Assembly: GCA_016709305.1 (NCBI GenBank)
Contig: JADJNA010000024.1
Span: 1 to 64,000 of the forward strand
Reading direction: 5' to 3'
From: Candidatus Villigracilis saccharophilus
Lineage (GTDB): Bacteria > Chloroflexota > Anaerolineae > Anaerolineales > Villigracilaceae
DNA length: 64,000 nt
Below, piece by piece: positions 56,950-64,000 of the stretch. Under the pieces are notes generated by a model. That model was not told where the DNA came from. It saw nothing but the letters and a program-made list of their open reading frames with translations, and ran no database searches. A program made the translations under genes and the position numbers. Each line of letters starts with the position of its first letter. Position 1 is the first letter of the stretch.

Positions 56950-57792
56950 TTATTTTTGTTCTTTGGACAGTCGGAATTTATATATCACCAAACCCGCCGC
57001 GCCAAATAAGATAGATGTAATAATTCCCTCATTTGTTGGTGTAAAAACAGCGCCCATTGGTCCGTTGACTTTGATAAAACCATTGATAAGAAGCGGCATG
57101 CTCAAGGCATTGATGACATTATGCAAAATGAAGACTGGCCAGACTGATTTACTTACCAGACGAAGTTCACCAAACAGGATCGCGGTGGGGAACATGACGA
57201 ACAAGCCGACTGCGAGAAAGATGGGGATGCTGGTGGTAATGGATGATGTCAATATGCTGCGATCGAGGAAGTAATAATAGTATGGCAAATGCCATGACCA
57301 CCACAGAATGCCTACGATCAAATGATTCAGGATCGGGTGGACTTTGGCTGAATCGAGCCTTGGTGTCAGATATCCGCGCCAGGCAAATTCTTCGAAGATA
57401 TTTTTCATGAGCGAGCCGATGAACATCACGCCAGCCGCAGACCAGTACGCGCCAAACCCCTTCGCGGCGAACCCGTCCGCGCTGACAATGCCGAAAAGCG
57501 CACCCAGACCAAAGGTCAACAGGGCAGCGAGCGGATAGACCAGGATCCCCGCCAGATACCACTTCCAGCTTGAAAGGAGATTCAGCCCAAAGCCGGAATC
57601 CTTCCAGCCATCGCCGCCAAAAGCGCGCAAGACGAGGCCGGAGAGCGCGGGCGAGGTAAGCCAGACGAGTGCTCCCAGGCTTTGCATGGGCGGCTGAGTA
57701 TTGCCCGTGATTGTGTTGAGCCAGATTCCGAGCCAGCCGCCTCCGATGGTGAAGAGCGCGACGATGCAGATGTTGCGAATAATTTTGTTCAT
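56950..57792 (-). CDS. CPBP-family intramembrane metalloprotease
   Basis: 280 residues with about eight helices. The catalytic motifs of the CPBP (Abi/Rce1-like) family are visible: the paired acidic residues in 'NIFEEFAWRGYLTPRL' (EExxxR-like) and the metal-binding histidine region in 'VGILWWSWHLPYYYYF'. Such proteases process prenylated or bacteriocin-type peptides; the substrate here is unknown. Its start overlaps the stop of the PadR-family gene by four bases, so it is cotranslated with it and under the same operator. Confidence 0.85.
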   Translation of the reverse strand: MNKIIRNICIVALFTIGGGWLGIWLNTITGNTQPPMQSLGALVWLTSPALSGLVLRAFGGDGWKDSGFGLNLLSSWKWYLAGILVYPLAALLTFGLGALFGIVSADGFAAKGFGAYWSAAGVMFIGSLMKNIFEEFAWRGYLTPRLDSAKVHPILNHLIVGILWWSWHLPYYYYFLDRSILTSSITTSIPIFLAVGLFVMFPTAILFGELRLVSKSVWPVFILHNVINALSMPLLINGFIKVNGPMGAVFTPTNEGIITSILFGAAGLVIYKFRLSKEQK

Positions 57793-58361
57793 GACAGGTT
57801 TCCTATTTGAATGATGTAGTTTTTTATTTCAACGCGTTCGATGGCAGAGCGCAGCCAGGCGGCTTCAGATTTGGCGCTGAGGTATCCTATTTCGAGGGTG
57901 AGCAGGCTGAAAAATATCATGCGCTGGTCGGTGACCCTGGCGGGCGTGCTTTGGCTCATTTGATAGACGGCTTCATATACAGCCAACCGTTCTTCGGTCT
58001 CTTTAAGTTTGGCGCGCATCAGGTTGAGGACTTCCTCATCGCCGAGCTTTCCTCCGAAATAGACTTGAATGAGGAAGGGCTCGCGGGTATCGTGTTCGGG
58101 CAGGGGGGCGCATAGCCATTTATGTAGTTCAGCACTGCCGGCTGGCGTGATATTGTATATCTTCATATCGAGGCGCTCTTCCCGTTCGATGACCTCTTTT
58201 TGCACTAGCCCGTGTTCGTCGAGTTCCGCCAGGGTGCGGTAGATCTGGCTTTGGTTGGCAGGCCAGAAGTGCTGAATGGAGCGGTCGAAGGCTTTTTTTA
58301 GATCGTAGCCTGAGAATGGGGCGACGGAGAGGAAGCCAAGGATGGCGTGTTTGAGAGACAT
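57789..58361 (-). CDS. PadR-family transcriptional regulator
   Basis: 190 residues. The winged helix opens with 'SLKHAILGFLSVAPFSGYDL' and 'WPANQSQIYRTLAELDEHGL', the signature of PadR proteins, and the C-terminal half (about 95-185) is the Vir-type helical dimerisation domain. It probably represses its own operon through the palindrome that covers its promoter. GGAAACC lies upstream of the ATG. Confidence 0.9.
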   Translation of the reverse strand: MSLKHAILGFLSVAPFSGYDLKKAFDRSIQHFWPANQSQIYRTLAELDEHGLVQKEVIEREERLDMKIYNITPAGSAELHKWLCAPLPEHDTREPFLIQVYFGGKLGDEEVLNLMRAKLKETEERLAVYEAVYQMSQSTPARVTDQRMIFFSLLTLEIGYLSAKSEAAWLRSAIERVEIKNYIIQIGNLS

Positions 58362-58387
58362 GGGTTTCCTTTACTAGAAATGATTGT

Positions 58388-58431
58388 ATAATGCTTATAC
58401 CATAGTATTAGTATTATAGTATAAGTATTAT
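58388..58431. promoter_or_regulatory. Large palindromic operator of the PadR operon
   Basis: Two 21-base arms (58388-58408 and 58411-58431) match in 17 of 21 positions as an inverted repeat, with core 'cttataccatagtat' against 'atagtataagtat'. The palindrome covers the -10 box and start point of the promoter, the expected position for an autorepressor site. Confidence 0.75.
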
Positions 58432-58440
58432 ATATGTCAA
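58413..58440 (-). promoter_or_regulatory. Promoter of the PadR-CPBP operon
   Basis: On the minus strand a perfect TTGACA (58440-58435) and a perfect TATAAT (58418-58413) are 16 bases apart. The palindrome overlaps the -10 element. Confidence 0.85.
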
Positions 58441-58804
58441 TAGCTGTCTTTTTGAATTTTTCCTGTGAAAGTCTCAATGATTTGCCACCTTTCGATTTTA
58501 CAAGTAGGTTGATGTCTCTTTGGCCTGAAAATCTGCACATCTGAAAGTAAAATATACTCATACATTTAGCGGGGTAGGATTACACTGATTGAAGAGTCTT
58601 AAGAATGGTCACTTTTTGAACCGCGATGCTCTCGAAGAAACCCAGACAGCTTTGCGAACTTCGCGGTGAATTCAGTTCCTTTGCCAACAACCACTTTTTT
58701 ACTGTGGAGCTGTCATTAACGTGGATAACGGATGAGCTAAACCCAGCATCGTTATCCATAATTGTCGTTCATTAGCGGTAGTTTTACTTTAATAGGAGAT
58801 TGAT
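58441..58804. other. Intergenic region upstream of the phosphoesterase fusion
   Basis: About 360 bases without a gene. 'tgaaccgcgatgctctcgaag' to 'gaacttcgcggtgaattca' (58617-58677) forms a degenerate inverted repeat similar to that near 50424. AGGAG at 58794-58798 is the ribosome site of the next gene. No convincing promoter seen. Confidence 0.4.
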
Positions 58805-61582
58805 ATGCAACGCGATCGCTTCCGTGTCCAAAAAATATTTTCAGGCATTTTTGCTTGTGTAGTCCTGCTTTTGCTACCATCGCTCTCGATAGATGCTGAC
58901 GCAAAAAATATGCAAGTAGAGAGCCTGAGCAGCGGGGTTGACAAGCAACCCATAAACGACGAGCGGGATACGCTACATACATCCTCGGCGCGTTTTGCCG
59001 TGATCGGAGATTTTGGCCAATCCGGCCAGCCCGAGGCAGATGTGGCCGCGCTTGTTAATAGCTGGAACCCACAATTTATTCTTACCACCGGCGATAATAA
59101 TTATGCAGTTGGCGGGGCAGCAACCATTGACGCAAATGTTGGGCAGTATTACCGCCAGTATATTCAGCCTTATACCGGTGCTTATGGGGCAGGCGCGTCT
59201 TCGAACAATTTTTATCCCACCCTTGGAAATCACGACTGGCTGACAATGGTTGCGGGGCAGCCCCAGCCGTATCTTGACTATTTCTCATTGCCAGGGAATG
59301 AACGGTATTACGACTTTGTCCAGGGGCCGCTGCATATTTTTGTGCTGGATAGCGACCTGCATGAACCGGACGGAATTAGTCAAACGTCCGCCCAGGCTGT
59401 CTGGTTAAGAAACGGCTTGCTGGCATCTTCCTCCGCCTGGAATATCGTTTTGCTGCACCACGCGCCGTTTTCATCGGGACTGCACGGATCGAATGTGGAA
59501 CTGCAGTGGCCTTTTGAAGCCTGGGGCGCGGACGCGGTTCTGGCGGGACATGACCATACCTATGAACGGATCATTAAGGATACAATTCCTTACTTTGTAA
59601 ATGGACTGGGCGGACATTCCATATATAACTTTGGCGCGCCTGTAACAGGCAGTCAGCTTCGTTATAACGGTGATTATGGCGCCATGCTGGTGGACGCCAC
59701 CCCGATAAGTTTAAATTTTCAATTCATCACTCGCACGGGTGTGGTGGTGGATCAATACGCCTTAACCAAAAGCGTATCACCGATCACCCCGTCAAATATT
59801 ACATTTCAAGAAACGGCCTCGGGTCTGACCAAGCCAGTTTTTATTACGCACGCGGGTGACGGCTCCGGCCGTTTGTTTGTTGTTGAGCAGCAGGGGCGCA
59901 TTCGCATCTTAAAAAATGGGGTGCTGCAGCCCATGCCTTTTCTTGATATTCAATCCAGGATCAAAGCCACAGGCGGAGAGCAGGGTTTTCTGGCGCTGGC
60001 CTTCCATCCAGCTTATGGCACGAACGGAATATTTTTTGCGGCGTATACTGCGCCAAGAAGCGGAGATGCCGCAGGCTCCGACCTGGTGCTGGAAAAATTC
60101 TCGGTATCTGCCAATAACCCCGATCAGGCAGACCCCAATAGTGGTGTCACCCTGCTGACGATCGGCCACCCTGTCAACTCGAATCACAATGGTGGGAGCC
60201 TGGCATTCGGCGCAGATGGCTATTTGTACTGGTCAACAGGCGACGGCGGCAGCGGGGGCGATCCATCCAATAACGCCCAGCAGCTCAACAACCTGCTTGG
60301 CAAGATCCTGCGCATTGATGTGAATTCTGGTCCGCCTTACGGAATTCCAGCCGATAATCCCTTTGCCGCGAGTATTGACCCCAATCAAAAAAAAGAGATT
60401 TGGGCCTATGGCCTGCGAAATCCATGGCGCTTTTCGTTCGACGCGTTGACACATGATCTATATGTCGGCGACGTCGGTCAATCCGTCAGGGAAGAGGTTA
60501 ATTTTCAACCCGCAGGCAGCGCCGGCGGCGAGAACTATGGCTGGAGGGTTATGGAAGGTAGCTTGTGCTATAACCCGTCAGTTGGATGCGATCAAAGTGG
60601 AAAGATCCTGCCGGTTGCCGAATACGACCACACGCTGGGCTGTTCGATCACAGGCGGGTACGTTTACCGCGGGTCGAATTTCCCGGCGCTTGGCGGTTAT
60701 TATTTTTATGGCGATTTTTGCAGCGGCAGACTTTTTAGTTTGTATAAAGATGCTGCGCTTGGGTGGACCTCCGTTCAACTGCTGGACACGCCTTTTTCCA
60801 TGTCAACCTTCGGGGAGGATGAACAGGGAGAACTGTACCTGGCGGATTACGCGACCGGGAAAATCCATAATATCCAGTATCGCGAACTGGGTCTGGATAC
60901 GAGCGGAGTATTCCGTCCAGGGAACGGGTTGTTGTATCTGAAGAATGCCAACACAACCGGCTTTGCGGATGTTGCCATCAATTATGGGTTGGGCGGAGAC
61001 AATCCCATCGCGGGTGATTGGGATGGGAACGGCACCGCCACCATCGGCGTGTATCGCAATGGATCGTTCTATCTGCGCAATTCCAACACGGTCGGCTTTG
61101 CGGATATTGTCTTTGCATTCGGCGCGCCCGGTGACCAGCCGGTGGCCGGAGATTGGGATGGAAATGGAACCGATACGATCGGTGTTTATCGCAACGGCCA
61201 ATTCTTATTGCGCAACAGCAACACTGCCGGCTCCGCAGATATGAGCTTCTACCTTGGAAATCCCGGTGATGTGGGCATCGCGGGCGATTGGAATGGCGAT
61301 GGTTCTGATACGACGGGAGTGTTCCGCCCAAGCAATGGTGTCATTTTTCTAAAGAACCTGAATACCAGCGGATTTGCGGATGTGGCTCTGAACTATGGGT
61401 TGGCGGGTGACCAGCCGGTGATAGGTGATTGGAACAACGATGGCATAGATACGATCGGCGTGTACCGCAATGCCCAGTTCCTGCTGCGCAACAGCAATAC
61501 GATCGGCTTTGCGGATATCGTGTTCGCATTGGGCAATCCCGGAGACATGCCGATCGCGGGCAATTGGGATGGACTGCCGTAA
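58805..61582 (+). CDS. Secreted metallophosphoesterase / glucose-sorbosone dehydrogenase-like / repeat fusion
   Basis: 925 residues. A signal peptide (about 1-34, hydrophobic 'GIFACVVLLLLPSLSI') leads to a calcineurin-like phosphoesterase: 'FAVIGDFGQSGQPEADVAAL', 'ILTTGDNNYAVGG', 'FYPTLGNHDW', 'IVLLHHAPF' and 'AVLAGHDHTYERI' supply the metal ligands. From about 335, 'FITHAGDGSGRLFVVEQQGR', 'EQGFLALAFHPAYGTNG', 'NHNGGSLAFGADGYLYWSTG' and 'IWAYGLRNPWRFSFD' form a six-bladed propeller of the soluble aldose dehydrogenase type. From about 700, five repeats with 'AGDWDGNGTDTIGVYRNG' resemble calcium-binding FG-GAP/VCBS repeats. Both enzyme parts look complete. The role, possibly extracellular phosphate or sugar use, is inference. 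Confidence 0.85.
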   Translation: MQRDRFRVQKIFSGIFACVVLLLLPSLSIDADAKNMQVESLSSGVDKQPINDERDTLHTSSARFAVIGDFGQSGQPEADVAALVNSWNPQFILTTGDNNYAVGGAATIDANVGQYYRQYIQPYTGAYGAGASSNNFYPTLGNHDWLTMVAGQPQPYLDYFSLPGNERYYDFVQGPLHIFVLDSDLHEPDGISQTSAQAVWLRNGLLASSSAWNIVLLHHAPFSSGLHGSNVELQWPFEAWGADAVLAGHDHTYERIIKDTIPYFVNGLGGHSIYNFGAPVTGSQLRYNGDYGAMLVDATPISLNFQFITRTGVVVDQYALTKSVSPITPSNITFQETASGLTKPVFITHAGDGSGRLFVVEQQGRIRILKNGVLQPMPFLDIQSRIKATGGEQGFLALAFHPAYGTNGIFFAAYTAPRSGDAAGSDLVLEKFSVSANNPDQADPNSGVTLLTIGHPVNSNHNGGSLAFGADGYLYWSTGDGGSGGDPSNNAQQLNNLLGKILRIDVNSGPPYGIPADNPFAASIDPNQKKEIWAYGLRNPWRFSFDALTHDLYVGDVGQSVREEVNFQPAGSAGGENYGWRVMEGSLCYNPSVGCDQSGKILPVAEYDHTLGCSITGGYVYRGSNFPALGGYYFYGDFCSGRLFSLYKDAALGWTSVQLLDTPFSMSTFGEDEQGELYLADYATGKIHNIQYRELGLDTSGVFRPGNGLLYLKNANTTGFADVAINYGLGGDNPIAGDWDGNGTATIGVYRNGSFYLRNSNTVGFADIVFAFGAPGDQPVAGDWDGNGTDTIGVYRNGQFLLRNSNTAGSADMSFYLGNPGDVGIAGDWNGDGSDTTGVFRPSNGVIFLKNLNTSGFADVALNYGLAGDQPVIGDWNNDGIDTIGVYRNAQFLLRNSNTIGFADIVFALGNPGDMPIAGNWDGLP
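60890..61580 (+). repeat. Five tandem coding repeats (FG-GAP/VCBS-like)
   Basis: Units of about 43-48 codons encode 'GVFRPGNGLLYLKNANT', 'GFADVAINYGLGGD' and 'IAGDWDGNGTATIGVY' with small changes. The nucleotide sequence also repeats, for example 'gcgcaacagcaacac' and 'gattgggatggaaatgg', which suggests recent internal duplication. Confidence 0.75.
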
Positions 61583-61730
61583 CAGGTAATGATGATATTT
61601 CGGGAGGATTGAAAAGTATGGCAATGCTTTGGGGAGCATAGCCATGCTTTTAATTAAGTTTGTTTTTTTGCTAATTCAATTTTATATACAGAGCGGATTG
61701 CCGAGTATTCAGGATGCGAGACTGATTTAG

Positions 61731-61874
61731 GGATTATTTCTGATCACGATTGTGATGGATGAAGGTCACGTCTTGACCGATGGCTTGACAATGGAAATTT
61801 TGGATGATGAAGAGTTATTATCGGCACATGGGTTGGAGAAGAAGAAAAACAGCGATGAACAGGGGCTACTCTAA
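61731..61874 (+). pseudogene. C-terminal fragment of a CbiO/EcfA-type ABC ATPase
   Basis: An open frame directly after a TAG reads 'LITIVMDEGHVLTDGLTMEI' and 'LDDEELLSAHGLEKKKNSDE', ending at TAA 61872-61874. This is the typical tail of energy-coupling-factor or cobalt/nickel ABC ATPases after the H-loop. Walker A, signature and Walker B parts are absent, so it is a leftover of a deleted gene. It overlaps the end of the convergent regulator by nine bases. Confidence 0.55.
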
Positions 61875-63989
61875 CTCAGTTATTGCAAGTGTCACTGCCT
61901 GTTCAAGTGACATGGCTTGCCCATCCAGGTATGCCTTCTCGAATTCGGCATCTCCCAATTTATCGCGTAATTGGCTGACAAAGTTTTCATTTTCCACACG
62001 AGTGGCGAGCGCAATTATTATCCCAAGCTCCTGACGGAGCTTGGCTGCGGCGCTTTCCATCTGAACCGCCAGAATCGTGTTACCAAGACATTCGGTGGAG
62101 ATGGCAATTGAATTGAGAGAGAACGCAAGCCCTTTAATATCTCCTAGCTGCCTGCGAATGGAGATGCATTCACGCTGCAAACGCAGAGCGTTTGTGTAGT
62201 CTTTAATGTCCATGTAAATTTCAGCCAACCCGTGTAATGCATGAGCCTGTGTTTTTATATTTTCGGCATCTTTAGCAATATTTATAACCTCTGCGTACAA
62301 AAGCTTTGCATGTTCAAGATCGCCAAGCCTGCGTGTGGCAATGGCTAAATTGTTAAGTGTGCCAGTAAGAAGCATCTTATCTCCCATCCGCCGCCGATAC
62401 ACAAGTACCTGCTCCAACAACTCGGCAGTGGTCGCATAATCTCCCATCATACCTGCGAGCATAGCCATTCCATCCATTGAGAAATAAATCCCAGCCTCAT
62501 CGCCAAGGGCCTTTGAAATTTGCATGGCCTCTTCTTCAAGGATGCGCGCTTTGGCATACTCACCATGCGAACTGGCAAAGTCGCTTGCGAAGCACAGTAA
62601 ATTTGCCGTCCTTTGGATGGAGAGGAATCAAGCGCAAGCATTTTATAAATCCAGTCACGCGCCTCATTTATATAACTGCGGGTAAGCCAAAAAATATGGA
62701 TCGCAAGCCCAAACTGTATGGCAATTTCAGTTCGGGTCGGGTCTTCAACTGCCCACGCCAGCGCTGTTCGTAAATTGTTATATTCGCGTTCCGTAAGATT
62801 CAACCAGAGTAACTGATCCGCGCCTTGTATAAGGTGCGGTTTTGCATTTTGTGAAAATTTCAAATAATATTCGAAATGCCGTTTTCGCAACTGTTCCAGT
62901 TCATGGCGTTCAGTTAATTTTTCAGAGGCAAATTCCCGTAGGGTTTCCAGAAGGGTATAACGTTTTCCTTCAATATCCGGGGTGACAAGTGATTTTTCTG
63001 TCAATTGAATCAACAAATTTATAATTTCCGAACGCGGACATGTTTCATCGTCACTGCAAACTTCTTCGGCCGCCTCAAGTGTCCAGCCACCGGTAAAAAT
63101 GGAGAGTCTGCAAAATAGGGCTCGTTCCTTTTCAGAAAGCAGATTGTAGCTCCACTCAATTGCGCCTTGCAGAGTTTGCCGCCATGCAGGCTGGTCGCGT
63201 GCGCCTTGTGTGAGCCAATCAAAACGGCGGTTAAAATGCTCCAGCATGGCGGCAAGGCTCATCGTGCGGATGCGGGCGGCGGCCAATTCAATGGCCAAAG
63301 GCAAGCCGTCGAGACGGCGGCAGATTTCGGCAACGTGCGAAGCGTTTTTTTCATCCAGTTTAAATTCAGGCATAACTGATCTGGCGCGCTCAACAAACAA
63401 GTCAACCGATGGGAAGTTCTGGTATTGCCAAGTGAGTTTCCAACAGGAATGGAAAGAGGCATGAGATGAAATTCCTGTTCACCGCGCAAGCGCAAAATCT
63501 CGCGGCTGGTGACAAGTATTTTATGTTCGGAGTACTGAACAATGGAAGAAGCTGCGGGGCTGCATCCACGATCTGTTCAAAATTATCGAACACGATCAAC
63601 AAATTTTTTTTAGCCAGATTCGTCTTGATCACATCTTCTATTGAGGTCTTGGAAGATTCGGGGATGCCAAGAGCAAGCGCCAGCACAGAAAGCAGCATAT
63701 CCGGGTTATGTATTGGCGTTAAATCCACGAAGACACTCCCCTGACTGAATGCTGAAAAAACCTTGCGGGCGATGTTTAAAGCCAGACACGTTTTTCCAAC
63801 CCCGGGCGGACCTACAATGGTGATCAGGCGAATATCAGGATCAAGAATCAACTTATGTAAACGCGCAGATTCATATTCGCGTCCAATCATAGATGTGAGA
63901 CTGGATGGGAGACCAGTTACATTTTCCCTGTTGACAACTAATTCTGCTTTGTTGCTGGAAAGGGAGGCATGCTGTTTATTTTCCATCAA
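61866..63989 (-). pseudogene. NB-ARC/AfsR-like ATPase-TPR transcriptional regulator, three frameshifts, may continue past the window
   Basis: Reading from 63989: 'TGLPSSLTSMIGREYESARL', Walker A 'ITIVGPPGVGKTCLALNI', Walker B region 'NLLIVFDNFEQIVDAAPQLL'. A break near 63525 (A run) leads to 'ILVTSREILRLRGEQEFHLM'. A break near 63435 leads to 'SVDLFVERARSVMPEF', 'RRLDGLPLAIELAAARIRTM' and 'RQTLQGAIEWSYNLLSEKER'. A break near 62630 (A run) leads to TPR repeats such as 'ILEEEAMQISKALGDEAGIY'. Each break is one base. These proteins resemble the AfsR/MalT-like STAND regulators. The frame is open to the window edge at 64000, so an N-terminal DNA-binding or signalling domain may lie outside. Confidence 0.75.
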
Positions 63990-64000
63990 CTCGAGCAGGC

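Noticed and set aside
58298..58561. 87-codon minus-strand frame over the PadR promoter
   Set aside because: It overlaps the promoter and palindrome and the start of padR, with no protein-like features.
1..64000. CRISPR array, prophage, insertion sequence, rRNA or tRNA genes
   Set aside because: No regularly spaced repeats, integrase or transposase proteins, or cloverleaf-like segments were found on reading both strands.

Overview
The window looks like a chromosomal piece of an anaerobic or facultatively fermentative Chloroflexota bacterium, most likely class Anaerolineae. The pointers are a fused transaldolase/glucose-6-phosphate isomerase, two tungsten-type aldehyde:ferredoxin oxidoreductases, a Tad pilus set without an outer-membrane secretin, GH36 alpha-galactosidases, a multidomain extracellular GH13 amylase/pullulanase, and GC near 50 percent. 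This placement is inference from gene content only; no rRNA, tRNA or CRISPR array was seen.

Layout. 0-6.3 kb: end of a membrane protein, an EamA permease, a GNAT acetyltransferase, and three overlapping polytopic membrane proteins of glycosyltransferase type. 6.3-14.1 kb: a NarL/NarX-like two-component pair followed by a Tad/Flp pilus operon (CpaB, CpaE, CpaF, TadB, TadC). 14.1-18.7 kb: comF, ribosome hibernation factor, folE, then on the minus strand folB, an Lgt-like protein and a TlpA-like thioredoxin, then a DUF429 protein. 18.7-24.9 kb: a pentose phosphate cluster (tkt, small membrane protein, rpiB, tal-pgi) followed by a membrane protein and phhB. 24.9-28.1 kb: two tandem alpha-galactosidases on the minus strand.

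28.3-56.5 kb is the most distinctive part. It holds two Lrp/AsnC regulators, five class III aminotransferases, a CoA-acylating semialdehyde dehydrogenase, a complete spermidine/putrescine ABC importer (PotABCD), a saccharopine-dehydrogenase-fold enzyme, an APC permease and two aldehyde:ferredoxin oxidoreductases. Read together this looks like an island for import and oxidative breakdown of polyamines or omega/beta-amino acids: transaminases make aldehydes, which the tungstoenzymes could oxidise with ferredoxin as acceptor, while the CoA-acylating dehydrogenase would feed acyl-CoA to energy metabolism. That model is inference. A large secreted starch-degrading enzyme (42.8-47.0 kb, minus) and an unrecognised AAA ATPase (51.7-52.8 kb, minus) sit inside the same stretch.

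56.5-64 kb: RidA, a CPBP protease with a PadR regulator under a large palindromic operator, a secreted phosphoesterase/sugar-dehydrogenase/repeat fusion, a leftover piece of an ABC ATPase, and an NB-ARC/TPR regulator reaching the window edge.

At least ten genes are interrupted by frameshifts or stops. Many breaks lie in short homopolymers and the protein continues cleanly in the next frame, so uncorrected long-read sequencing errors are the likely cause for most; they are entered as pseudogenes with their full span so that the underlying gene is not lost.
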